This document shows positions 45,222 through 56,880 of a stretch of 64,000 nt of DNA, one piece after another (the stretch's first letter is position 1; every line of letters starts with the position of its first letter). The position numbers were made by a program, and so were the translations under genes. A model generated the notes under the pieces. That model did no database searches. It worked only from the letters and a program-made list of their open reading frames with translations, and was not told the origin of the DNA. This DNA comes from Eutypa lata (lineage: Eukaryota > Ascomycota > Sordariomycetes > Xylariales > Diatrypaceae), in NCBI GenBank assembly GCA_022661535.1, contig JAKULF010000005.1, positions 2,852,001 to 2,916,000 of the forward strand. The letters are read 5' to 3'.

Positions 45222-47378
45222 TGTTTAAGCTAATTCATATACGAGATATAGACGGGGACATATGGCGTTCTTGATTCGTATCGTATGCTGACAATTGTTG
45301 GGTTTGGATGCAGCACAGGGGCTGTATAGGCGAACGGTAACGCTACCTGCAAGCATCCCACGCTCTCTTCTCCGTTCGTCCATCGACATTGTCACCACAA
45401 CAGGCGCGGCAAATATGATTTATATATATTGCTACTTCTATACCTGACTTATATGCGCCTAAATGTACCTTATGTGTTTATAATGCCTGAAAATCGTCGG
45501 GAAGTTTAGCTTTTTAATGCATGACGTGTCGATCTTCCCCCTTTCTTGAGCATCCCCCGATAATAAGATCTAACCGGCTATTTAGGAAGTGACCACTAGT
45601 ATCAAGAGCCCAAAACTGTCAGCACATTGACAGGGAGCACCACATCCTTGCTGCATATACCATCAGTGAAAGGCTGTCAAAGAACGGGTGGAACTCCTTG
45701 TTATGGTCTCCCGGATCTCATCACCAGATACTATGCCGCACTAGCGAAGCTTGGGAAGCGGGTTTCGATGAAACCAGTATTGCAAATCATGTAGCTTAGA
45801 TATGAATATAGATTGCTTGAGGATATTAACTTCCAAGGCCCAGAACCTCTCATCTTAGGGGTAGGAATTCAAGGACAAGATAGGAGGTAGGCAATTTATA
45901 GTTAAGAAGAAAGCTAATGTTCCTTGCATGTGTTTATCTACTAGAAAGAACACAACAGTGTCTTCGATTGTCTTAAACATCTGTTGACATCAAATCTTTA
46001 TGCATATTTCCAACCATTGTGTGATAGTCTACAACCCTGATTATTGTTGACATGCATATGAAGTACAAGTTCAACAACGGAGGTGTGTTTACATATTCCT
46101 CATCTACAATCCCCATACGATAAGCGAGATTGTGCTGTACAGAAGACACTTCAGCATTCACCTATTAGTAGCCTTTTCTTTGGCCATTGCCCTGGTGGTT
46201 GGATTGTTTGAAGAGCCTGTGGTTTGGCTTATAGGGGGCATAAAAGAGATGGTTAATCTCGTATAATTTTACTGTACTAGGTAGATGTAAGTAACTCGAC
46301 TGCTGTAGTGTGTATGCCCCTCTTGCTATGTTACTGAAATAGTGATGAAGGGTTAACACTTAACACTGGAGACTACGAAGTGTTCTTCTAATAGAAGTTA
46401 TTACTACTTACTCTCGGATTACTTCTCAACTGTGAGATACTAGCTTATTTTCCTCCCCTCTTAGAACCGAGATAAAACATCTTGACAGCATCCTTAGTAC
46501 TAATATTAGAACTCATACGGTTCCATAGATCAACATCAACCATTGGACTTTCCTGAAACTGGACCGGGGGACCATCTCGCCTCATTTCATTTACAGCTAG
46601 AACTTCCCGTACAACTCTAATTTTGCTAGCCAGGTATCGAATATGAAATGGTAGTCAACAATCCGTCGCAATCGGCATCAAGATACGGATGAGAGAAGCA
46701 CCAGAATGGAGTAGCTGGGGAAAATATTTCTTTCCCATAGGGATACCTTCAAGTGAGCTCCTCGGCATCGTCTCATCTTGACCTGTCATGTGGCCTGTCA
46801 TGTGTAAGAGTTAATCGGATGTCTAATGGGCGATTCTTCCTCGTAGAAAGGTTGTCCTAGCAAAAAAAACTGATAAATATCAATCCCTGAATACCAAGGT
46901 ACAAGGTACCGTCGATGGCATCATTTGTTATCATGTTATGCCATCTACTCGGACTTAGTCAACTCGAAACTAGAGGTAGAGGTTGATTAAAGCGTGATAT
47001 CAAAATGTAACACGCAATATGCTGGTAGAGTTGACGACTGATACTATGCAAACGCCGGTATTTGCCGAGCCAGATGCAATCTAGTAGCCGTATGTGCGGC
47101 CAATCCCGGAAAATAGATGTCGGCGATATCGCCGGTTCATCTCCCCCGAAGTCGGTTGTAGAGTGGGTCGGGTCGCGAGAGTGAGTGAAGGTTTGGAGTC
47201 GGGATTTAGCGGTCTGACAGAACTTTTATACAATGATATTTTGCTTCTCTGACTTACAATTTATTTCAACATCTTCAATATCTTACGGATGCTAGACACA
47301 CATTCTGATGCTTTCTCGGATTCCAAGCTTGACCAGACCCGCCCGCTATGATATCAAAACACAGCTAGGAAGGTGAAG
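45222..47378. other. Intergenic before the Rch1-like transporter
   Basis: About 2.15 kb, AT-rich. Open frames at 45973-46161 and 46165-46359 on the minus strand are short and featureless. The last 400 bases are the transporter promoter, with a CGG-N8-CCG palindrome (listed separately) and a TATA-like CTTTTATACAA near 47224. Confidence 0.5.
47121..47134. promoter_or_regulatory. Perfect palindrome CGGCGATATCGCCG (CGG-N8-CCG), likely Zn2Cys6 factor site
   Basis: The 14 bases are self-complementary and have the inverted CGG...CCG triplets bound by dimeric fungal Zn(II)2Cys6 regulators, here with 8-bp spacing. It lies 245 bases upstream of the transporter start codon and about 90 bases upstream of a TATA-like sequence, a normal promoter position. 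Binding is inferred. Confidence 0.5.
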
Positions 47379-48856
47379 ATGGAGTCTGCTAATGACACGG
47401 AGGATCGGGCAACCGAGAAACCTTCAAAAGCCGCCGAGGTTTCCCAAAGTATTTGGAGGTTTTGCTCGGCTAATTGGCTTATATTTGCCTTCGGTTTTGC
47501 CGCCCTAATGGCCTATCTCTTCCCTCGTGAGCATACTGTCCTCCCATGGCTTATGAGTACAACATGTTGATAAGTTGAAGATGTGGCTGCGAAAGGAGGT
47601 ATAATCAGATCGGAGTACTCTATTCTGTATGGGGCAATCGCCTTGATATTCTTGATCAACGCAATGCAACTCTCGCCTGAGAAGCTGAGAGAGCATGTGA
47701 CAAACTGGCGCTTGCATATCGTTGTGCAAGGAATTAATCTTATTCTTATTCCCATCATCCAGTTGAGTATGTGATTCCAGCAGAAGTTCGAATGGAAGTC
47801 CTAAAACTAAGGACCTACTAGTCATAGTTCACATTGTGATTGCGGCTGGGGGAGTAAGCTCTGGAGCCATTGAAGCTAGTGTCCTCGTAGGCATGATCGT
47901 GGCCAGCTGTATCCCGACTACAATCGCATCTAATGTGGTCATGACAAGAAACTCGGGCGGTGACGAGGCTGCTGCCATCATCGAGGTCGTCCTTGGCAAT
48001 GTTATCGGTGCATTCCTCGCCCCCTGGCTAATCTACGCTTACCTACCAAGCGGTCCGGAATTCGAGCCGCTCAAGCCCGCACCGCCGACCAACCTAGGTC
48101 CTATGTATGCATCGGTCATGAAGCAACTAGGCCTCAGTGTGTTGGTCCCGCTGACTGTTGGCCAAATACTGCGATGGACTTGGCCACGCCAGGTAATCTG
48201 GGCGCTGAGAACATTCTACCTTGCTCCTCTCTGTTCGGTATTGATGGCTACGCTCGTTTGGTATGTGGCGATCCCTATCAACCCCTGAACCGAGGCTAAT
48301 TGCTACTAGGTCTACATTTTCAGGGGCCTTTGAAACAGGAGCAATATACACGCTGCCAAATTCATCTATCATTTTCAATATCTTGTTGAACGTGGCCGAG
48401 TATGTTGTGTTTACAATACTTTGCTATTACGTAGCATTTCCACCGCAGTCCGTCATGAGAGCCGTAAATCCTCTTGTCGCAGAATCGAAAGCTGTATCAC
48501 GTCTCCCTGTTGCTCTAAGGGGTATCATGACTGTCAAGAGAATGGCTCCAGTTCAAGTAGTAGCCGTTTGCTTCTGTGGCGCTGCAAAAACCACCAGCCT
48601 CGGTATCCCGCTTGTCGCTGCGATGTGGTCCCAGCTAGACAATTTTACTATCTCCTCGATCCAGGTTCCCGTTTTGCTATACACCGTGGAACAGGTCTTT
48701 CTCGCCCAGTTCTTCACTATATTCTTCAGGCGTTGGCTTGAGAAGGTTACTAAGAATGTGACCGATACAGAGTCAATAGCGCCAGACGAACCATTGTGCG
48801 CAGCTGGTGAGGCAGTTAGTCCAGGTATTCATGATGAAGGCCGAAAACTCGAGTAG
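47379..48856 (+). CDS. RCH1: Rch1/SLC10A7-like membrane transporter (bile-acid symporter fold), 4 exons
   Basis: Exons 47379-47526, 47581-47766, 47828-48260 and 48310-48856 give 437 residues. Rch1 and SLC10A7 are plasma-membrane proteins of the bile acid:Na+ symporter superfamily that restrain calcium uptake in yeasts. The family marks are clear: NWLIFAFGFAALMAYLFPHVA, GGIIRSEYSILYGAIALIFL, the polar helix SCIPTTIASNVVMTRNSGGD followed by AAAIIEVVLGNVIGAF, and the late helix FCGAAKTTSLGIPLVAAM. About ten hydrophobic helices are visible. The termini are hydrophilic. The start is the ATG at 47379. All three introns are short (49-61 nt) and phase-consistent. The sequence suggests calcium homeostasis; actual transport substrate is unproven for the family. 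Confidence 0.9.
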
Positions 48857-50139
48857 GTCGCAGGACTACATTAAGTAACTAGGGACATATGAGACAGACA
48901 TATGATACTGTAATGCTGCATGTTTCTCCTCGTTTATATTCCCATATAGATATATACACATACATATTACTAGTTACAAAGTTAGGATAGTACATACCGT
49001 GAGAAACGACTTGAAGGGTTGCTCTCATTGTAAAGCCAAGTTGAAAAACATCAATAAAGTATCAGAGCCCCTTTTGTTCGGTAGAACTGTCTTGCTTAGG
49101 TGTTGCCCAAACGAAAGGTCTCCTCATGATCTACTAACTACCTAGGTAGAATACTCGGCGTGGATTTTATGATGGCAATTGCTGTGAGTTAATAAAAGTC
49201 ACCATTGGCCTTCTCCATGTTACTAAATGTACATATTTGACGACTCCTTGACAACCACCTAAACCCCCATTACGGATTAAACTTAAGTAAGTCTTATTAT
49301 ATTGTTGAAACGAGTCTGAAATAGTCTTTAGAAAAAAATTAAGTTACTTAACTTCGACTATGCAGTAGCGCAGTTCCCTCTTAGATCGTTTGTCTACCAA
49401 GTGCTCCTCAGGGATATTTCATTGTTATAGTCTAACTATTGTGCCGAGTTGAATATACTCTAAGCAGCTTCACCGTTATCCCATTTCCCCCCTTTTCTGC
49501 ACAGTGTGTTTAAGTAGGTAGGGAAAACGTGAACTTGATTAGAATCGAGATGTCGGGCCAGAATCTAAGAAACTATACGAATTAGTCAATCAATTTTAAA
49601 GCTCCTATTCAGAACTGGTATTAGTAGACAAACTACAAACGCGATTGGTTGCCAGGAACGGGTAATAATGATATTGCTTGAATATACATACACGTATGTA
49701 TTACATATATAGATGTAGAAAGGGGGAAAGTTATTGGTCAATTATCCCCTGACCTGACGCCCTGACCCCGCGGAACAGCCCACTTTCTTATAGCGTGATA
49801 GCTTGATAGCTGGTAACGTTAGTGGTTGAGGAGGGCACATACGTCAGATCAGGTCATATAAGCTACCCCAACTATTGCTATGATCGCCGCTTCGCAATCA
49901 AAAAAGGGTTTCCCCAATAGCGAATCTTCGAGATACCTTCATCTAATTCTATCTCTATCTACCTAACTATATCTGAGTGAATAACTGATTTATTTATACC
50001 CCGAGAAGTTATCGTATTAACTTATATGCAATCTACCAAACTCAATTCCGGGATACTCCAATAGCCAAAACATAGTCTTTTTACCATTACATAGAGGACG
50101 GACGGCGGAAGGCTATAATATACTCTACTTCAGCCAAAT
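48857..50139. other. Intergenic between RCH1 and the GFA-type gene
   Basis: About 1.3 kb, AT-rich, with the CTACCTAGGTAG palindrome at 49138-49149. It holds the RCH1 3' end and the promoter of the next gene. No coding sequence is seen. Confidence 0.5.
49138..49149. repeat. 12-nt palindrome CTACCTAGGTAG (copy 2)
   Basis: Identical to the element at 40640-40651, about 280 bases past the RCH1 stop codon. Confidence 0.8.
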
Positions 50140-50966
50140 ATGGCCTCAATCAATTATCTGCGGGGATCATGCCACTGCGGGAGAAATCAATATATCGTTC
50201 ATATGCCTAGAAACGCATCTGAAACAGCTCAAGTTGTCTTTGATTCAGATTTCCGACAGAGTAAGTGCATCACACAGGCAATAACTTCTTACATATAAGG
50301 TCATCTAAGTACGCTCTGGGCTTCGAATGTCCATTTCTAGGACAACCAGGGAGCTTGAGATGCGATTATGAGACTAACGCCAAGTGCTATGTAGGGATCT
50401 CTTCAGCAGCACCTCTTTCCGCCTTTTTGCGTGTCCCGCTTTCTTGGTATCATAGCCAAACATTCGCCTTCTTCCCCGACGAATCGCGATCAACTATCCG
50501 ACGCGTCTACGCCCACCCTGCTGAACAACATACCTTGAGACACTTCTGTGGTTTCTGTGGTACGCCGATCTCATACTGGTCGGAACAACCGAGGAGCGAG
50601 GCCAATTATATTCAATTGACGCTCGGTAGCTTGTTGACCGAGGACCTCCATGGCCTAGAGGAACTAGGTCTTATTCCAGATGACCATGAAGACGACGGGA
50701 TGGACATCGTAGCCGCCCCTGCGCCGAATACAGGATCACAATTGATTGGGCGGGACGTTCACGGTATTCCATGGTTCGAGAGTTTGATATCAGGTAGCCG
50801 CCTAGGTAATTTGGAGACGACTCGAGGCTCTCGAGAAAGTCGAGATGGCAGGATTCGGGTCGAATGGGAAGTCACGGAGTGGACAGCGGACGATGACGAG
50901 GAAACGAACACTGGTAAAAGGAAACGTGGCGAGACGGACAATGGGGAACAGAGCAATGCTGCATGA
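50140..50966 (+). CDS. GFA / CENP-V-fold zinc protein, 2 exons
   Basis: Exons 50140-50260 and 50395-50966 give 230 residues. The fold is that of glutathione-dependent formaldehyde-activating enzymes, a zinc-binding beta domain. The N-terminal GSCHCG (C11, C13) and the later HFCGFCGTPISYW (C92, C95) are the zinc-ligand motifs. VPLSWYHSQTFAFFPDES is typical of fungal members. The acidic C-terminus ends with KRKRGETDNGEQ. The 134-nt intron was placed so that the exon-1 frame joins RISSAAPLSAFLRVP; it has a GACTAAC branch point 20 nt before the acceptor. The frame upstream of the acceptor is also open, so a mis-annotated longer second exon is easy to make. A true formaldehyde-related reaction is not established for such fungal proteins. 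Confidence 0.85.
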
Positions 50967-52410
50967 ATAATAAACAATAGTCTCTTGGAGTTTAGGTGTT
51001 TGGGCTTTGGGCGTACCGTCGATATGTGTATCCGTAACACTTCTACTATTAATAACCTAAAAGCGAATGGGGTTTCCGAGATAAAGTATGGGGGCATATT
51101 GTCTTCAAGAGAAGCCCGTCTTACCTACGTCTCTTTTGTTTATCAACAACATTGAATATAAAGTAATACTACATCACATGTGCATTCCATTCAGAATCGT
51201 GTGGATTTGATATATTAACTTGTACCAATTAATTAGCTCTAATTCTCGGTGAGACCTGTAAGGCGGCCTGGGCGGCCCATTGGATCTTGGACCCGAGCAT
51301 CCGATCGGGGGAATTATATTAGTCTAATGTGGGCCAGAGAGACGATGCGACCCGTTATTCAACTTCCCGTTCTCAGTAACAATTTCGTCCTCTTGAACTA
51401 CTATTGTGAGCCCGAGCAGCCGACAAAACCTCTGGGCATGTCATGCACATACATACATATTGGAGGAGAGTGAAGATGAAGAAAACCCATCAAACGGGCA
51501 GACGGGCAGCTCTAGCAACAGAGCAACCTCGTATGTGGCTCCTTTAGGAAAGTCCATCGAGACGTGTTGTACATCATCATCTTCAAGGTCCCTCAAACGC
51601 TGTAACCACTTCACCTTGTGCTAATGCAACCTAGCTAGTTCTTTCGCCGCAAATGCAACGACACTTCAAACATGTAACGGGTTCCTGGACGCCTAGCTTA
51701 AGGAGGCTAGCGGACCCTAATCCGATGCCATCCGAAAACCAGGGACGGCTGATCGTCCCAATGTGCCTTCGGCTTCCCTGTCTCATCTAATAGATATTCG
51801 CCCGAAGTTTTCGCGGCACCTTGGCGCATGAAGAATCACATGTTCGGAGAGACGGGCCGTCGCTGGTATAGACCAAGTTGCCGGCACGGAGAAATTTAGG
51901 GGCGTCTCCTGAGAGGACTCTCCCCCTGTCACCCGATAAGCTGTATAGTGTCCATCTATGTACGCTACCACCTAAGCTAAGATGCGTCCTCCCACCTCCA
52001 ATTACCCCGCGGGAGGGGTCCGTTACCATGCCATGAATGAGGGTTGGAGAATAGTTAGCTCCTATCACATAAGCCTGCTCTTCTCGGTCGTCACGGTCCG
52101 ATATGGGAGAATCGGGAAATGGTTAAGCTTGAAGTATCATAAGAAGCTCTAGGATAAGACCCTATCACGATGGATATAAGAAGAGACTGGGCCCCGGTCC
52201 CTTCTCGAAGAGGGCGACTTGCTGTCGTTATTCTTCCCTCTCAGTCTCCTCGTGTCCGATCTGATTAGCAAGTCGTCTCTAGCATTGGCGAGGATCCATT
52301 CAGATATATCCATTTTTCCAGGCGAAATATCGAGGGGCTTTCACCGAGCTCTGCATAGGCTAGATATACCCTTCATCGCCGATTAATTGCGTAGCCGGTA
52401 AAGCTCTATC
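50967..52410. other. Intergenic between the GFA-type gene and the GH1 gene
   Basis: About 1.45 kb. The part from 51690 to 52300 is richer in GC and contains several CCG/CGG triplets (for example ATCCGATGCCATCCG near 51719) that could be regulator sites for the beta-glucosidase gene. Open frames in it are unconvincing. Confidence 0.45.
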
Positions 52411-53948
52411 ATGTCGTTGCCTTCTGACTTCGCCTGGGGCTTTGCCACAGCCTCGTAAGTCCTCTTCTGTTGTGTTCTCCTGTGGCATCGGGGTACGCTC
52501 CCACTTTCAGAGTTCGGATGAGAGGTTCCGTGACTGATTTTGCATTTTTGCCCTTGGCCAGCTACCAAATCGAAGGCGCCGTTGACAAAGACGGACGTGG
52601 TCCATCTATCTGGGATACATTCTGCGCCATTGAGGGAAAGACTGCTGGTGGTGTCGATGGATCGGTCGCTTGCGACTCGTATAATCGTACTGCCGACGAC
52701 ATTGCTCTATTGAAGAAGCTTGGGTCGAAAGCTTATAGATTCTCACTTTCATGGTCACGTATCATCCCCATTGGCGGCCGCAATGACCCAATCAACCAGG
52801 CCGGCCTCGATCACTATGCCAAATTCGTCGATGATCTTCTCGAGGCTGGCATTGAGCCATACATTACCTTGTACCATTGGGATCTCCCTGATGGTCTTAA
52901 CAAGAGATACGGAGGCTTGATGAACAAGGAGGAGTTCCCTCTCGACTATGAACACTATGCTCGCGTTGTCTTCAAAGCGATCCCCAAGTGCAAATACTGG
53001 ATCACCTTCAACGAGCCATGGTGCAGCTCCATTCTTGGCTACAGTACTGGCTACTTCGCTCCTGGTCATACTTCTGACCGAAAAAAGTCCCCTGTTGGCG
53101 ATTCGAGCCGGGAGCCCTGGATCGTTGGTCACAACTTCCTCCTTGCTCATGCTAGGGCCGTAAAGGTTTATCGCGAGGAATTCAAGCCCACGGACAAGGG
53201 GCAAATCGGCATTACCCTCAACGGAGACTACACATACCCTTGGGACCCTGAGGACCCGGCAGACGTCGAGGCTGCTGATCGCAAGATTGAGTTCGCTATA
53301 TCATGGTTTGCTGATCCTATCTATCTCGGCAAGTATCCCGATTCCATGCGGAAGCAGCTCGGCGATCGTCTACCTGAGTTCACGCCGGAAGAAGTGGCGC
53401 TAGTTCAGGGTTCTAATGACTTCTACGGCATGAACCACTACACGGCCGACTATGTCAAGCATGGCGACGGCAACCCGGCACCAGAGGACTTCTTGGGTGA
53501 CTTGTCAACACATCCTTACAACAAGCATGGCGAGTGCATTGGGCCCGAGACTGAGTCCTTCTGGCTGCGACCAAATCCCCAAGGTTTCCGTGGGCTCATC
53601 AACTGGCTGAGCAAGCGCTACGGATACCCCCCTATCTATGTGACGGAGAACGGCACTAGCATCAAGGGGGAGAATCAGCTCCCCGAGGAGAAGATTGTCA
53701 ACGACGAGTTCCGCGCCAAATACTTCCACGATTACGCCCATGCCATGGCACAGGCTGTCTCCGAAGACGGCTGCAATGTCAAGGGGTATTTTGCTTGGTC
53801 GCTGATGGACAACTTCGAGTGGGCTGAGGGGTATAATACCCGGTTCGGATGCTGCTACGTCGACTATGAAAACGGTCAAAGACGACGAGAAAAGCTTAGT
53901 GGAAGTAAGATGAAGCCGTTGTTTGACAGCCTTATCAAGAAAGACTAG
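52411..53948 (+). CDS. GH1 family beta-glucosidase, intracellular, 2 exons
   Basis: Exons 52411-52454 and 52562-53948 give 476 residues, the usual length of a single-domain GH1 enzyme. It would hydrolyse beta-glucosides such as cellobiose. The N-terminus FAWGFATASYQIEGA spans the intron and is the GH1 signature. The acid/base glutamate is in TFNEPW (about E166) and the nucleophile in YVTENG (about E377). FSLSWSRIIP, LYHWDLPDGL and GYFAWSLMDNFEWAEGY are also conserved. No signal peptide precedes the domain, so the protein is probably cytosolic. Such enzymes act on imported cellodextrins and can influence cellulase induction. The 107-nt intron has a clean GTAAGT donor. Confidence 0.96.
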
Positions 53949-54835
53949 AGAGGATAAACATGGAATGGAAAGTCTGTCCTGGTTAACGGTAGAGCATGTA
54001 TGATTGAATGAGACATGTGCTGCTGGAGTATAGCAAGGGTTGGTTAATTAGGGGCTAATGTTAACGTGCTGTTTCTATGAACGGGTCCCTGATGGAATTA
54101 AGGCATTGCAGTATAACCTACACAATCATCTGTCGTTATCGTCTAACATGATACCCTTTAGGTCCCAGCTATTGGCTAGGATAGTGACGATACCTCTATA
54201 GTCTAAAAATTTCCGTCCTAGTTCTGAACAACTAATATCGCTGGCTCTCTCCAGTTGATTTTTTATGTGAATGACTCTGTCTTGAACCTAGAGGTTGAAA
54301 AGGAGAGCGTTGAGCATTTGCGTCATCTCGGTTGACCTTGCCACTCTTGGTTGCTACCGAATTGAGCCTAAAGACAGAAAACAGGTAGAGGGGGATTGGG
54401 TAACAGCTGGGTCCGTTGCTGGGGGGTTATATTACAAGTCAATTCTGATCGAGTAAATATTGATGGGAGGATGTAACCTACATTCCACTCTTGCTGCAGT
54501 TTGCTATGACCAGTTGTGTCTCAGTGGCTATTTGCTCAAGCATACGCATAACAACTATGCATGTGCTCTTCATTATTGCCATCCACACCGCATGTTTGCT
54601 AAGTACATTACTCAAAGTCGCTCTGGGAGTAGTCTTGTCCCACGTGGAAACCCCCCTGATAAGTGATCAAAGCAATCACGCTAATTTATCGCTTAAAAAC
54701 ATGACGGCATTCTGCCTTTGTACTATAGATCATAGTATAACTATTCAAAAGGTAAATGGCCGTTCAGATAGGGATTCCGGCTCGAAAGTGCCGGCTTCCA
54801 GCACCAATAAACGCCATTCAATGTTAAAGATACCC
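53949..54835. other. Convergent intergenic region between the GH1 gene and the HET-domain gene
   Basis: About 890 bases holding two 3' ends. Open frames at 54460-54892 on the plus strand look non-coding. No repeats or RNA genes are seen. Confidence 0.5.
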
Positions 54836-56880
54836 TTAAAACATGCAAACATCTTCTACCACACTGGTCTCGGGCAACTTCGTATTTTCTAAAGAGAACG
54901 AGATTGTCCCGAGGCGTTGATATCCCGGAAGGGTGGGGGAATGACCTAATACTAGGCCCTCCGCCCACCGTTTCCCATAATCGGTCGTGTACTCCAAGAT
55001 CAGTAACACGAGGACCTCGGTTTCCGGAAATTCCGAGACAGCAAATAGGCGGTCCGACTCCTCCATGCTGACGGTAGTCCGTCTCTGAATCGTGAACCCA
55101 CCTCCTGGCATCTGCACCCGCTCTAGGGGGACGTCGACGTGGCATGATCCCGCCACAGGGGACGTAAGGCTCACAGTCCCGTCTTTCCACTGCTCCGATG
55201 GAACGCACTTCATCCGCGTGCGCAGTAGCGCGCCCCGCATCCGCATGAACCCGAAGGCGAGCCGGCCGAAGGGATCTGCGGTCGCGGCGGAGATATCGAC
55301 TTCCAGGATTCGGGACGGGTACGAGCACGAAGAGGCTGAGAATTTCGTTGTTTCGACGTGTGAAACCTCACCTACGATGGACGCCCAAGACCAGCTGGGA
55401 GCCAGGTACCCTCGCGGGCAGTATGACGGGCGCATAATGCCTGGCGTTCGGACCCAGAGCAGCCCCCGCATCGTCAGTGCCGACGTCTCCGGCGTGACCC
55501 AGATCCCGGCCGAGAAGCGGCCCCGCTCCCTCGGCGCCATCGCCCGCGAGATGCCCGCCAGCGCCGTGAGCCGGTCCGCATCCACGCTCAGATTGCGACT
55601 TGTGTAGTCCCCTAGGATGTCGAACCATTCCTCCTCCTCCGGCGTCAGCGGCGATAGCGACGTGGTAGGGGGTGGTGGGGTGTCTTCGGACGGCGCCTGT
55701 CCGCATTCGCAGGCCCGCACTGTGCGGCACTCCCATTGTGCTTCGCCCGCCGTGAATGTCACGCACCGCGGGGAGAGCAGCTTCTCCTGCAGGGTCCAGC
55801 CGCGCTCGTCGACGGGCTCGAGCCGCCGGTGCTCGGGGCTGCGGTCGAAGCGGCGACGACTCGGAGGCTGGTGGTGGCCGGCCTCGGAGAGCTTCCTGGC
55901 GCAGATCTTGGTCTGCTGCTCCAGTTGCTGCAGCACCACCGACGACTCCCTCTCCGTCTCTAGAAAGCCGTCGTTGCACGACCCCGCAGAGCTCGCGATA
56001 AGTGTGACTAGCGCGCGCCGGTACACCGTGCTCATCTTGCCCGACTCCTCGTCCCAGTCGCCCGGATCGTCCTGCACGATGCACAGCGAGTCCACCCAGA
56101 TGAGTGTGCAGCCGAGCCGGAGCGAGAAGTGGACGGCGTCAGCGATGGTCTTGGGGAGGATGCTAGTGCTGACTCCGCTCTCCAGGGAAGGAAGTGTACC
56201 TTTGGACACTTTGAAGGGCGGTTTGATCGGGCCCCAGCAGTAGCTCAGGGCCGTGTATCGCTGGTCCATGGACTTGTCGAAACCTATTAATCGCACTTGC
56301 GAGGTCTCGGGGTCTATCTCCAATATCCTCTTTGGCCATTTTTCACCTAGCCCCTGGCTTGCCTTGCGGCAGGACATGTGACTCCGGACGCACTGTTCCA
56401 AACAATTCTTGATGAACTTGTGCGTCTTGGCGGACGATGCGCTGGCTGGCAGCTCAGGGGCTCGGGGGAACCTGTAGGCTTGCGGCTGCCCTGTAACTAT
56501 GAGAAGTTAATTTGGAGTTGGTCCCCAAAGACGAATCGAATATATATCTGACCTTCCGCACTGTAGACATGTAGAACAGGGTGCCTCGCCTGGCCATGGA
56601 TGGTAAATCTTTCGATGTCGTATCTCACGTAGAACTGGCCTTGCCCCGTCATGAACCCAGGGTCATCCGGAACCCAGAGCTGCTCTATAGCAGCGAGGTA
56701 CAGCCCGCAGGGCCAGCAACCCTCTTGAGCCGCTTTCCGGACCACTGCAATCTGCCTATAGCGCTGTCCTTTGTAAGTATCTCCCGTAGAGATGGTCGTC
56801 GACTTGTGGCTCTCTGCCTCCCAGTCGCACTTGGCGCACAGCTTCGCGGAAGCGGGCAAGAGTCCAAATTCGGCCGCCAT
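54836..56880 (-). CDS. HET (heterokaryon incompatibility) domain protein, 2 exons
   Basis: Exons 56880-56553 and 56490-54836 give 660 residues. The HET domain runs from about 185 to 345. It contains YTALSYCWG (about 190-196), WVDSLCIVQDDPGDW (about 241-255), YRRALVTLIASSAG and, after a variable insert, RGWTLQEKLLSPRCVTF (about 339-355). HET proteins act in fungal self/non-self recognition and cell death. The N-terminus carries paired cysteines (LCAKCDW, C15/C18, and GCWPCGLY, about C54/C57) that could bind metal. The C-terminal part (GYLAPSWSWASIVGEV onward) is typical of stand-alone HET proteins. No NACHT, ankyrin or WD repeat is attached. The join at 56553/56490 keeps phase (GAA G|GG CAG); an upstream AG gives other frames. 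Confidence 0.92.

Noticed and set aside
45973..46359. Minus-strand short open frames as a small gene
   Set aside because: Two unrelated frames of about 60 codons without signal peptide, domain or plausible introns.
55368..56084. 238-residue open frame overlapping the HET-domain gene
   Set aside because: Same-strand shadow in a GC-rich part of the HET coding exon, with arginine/glycine-rich composition and no known domain.
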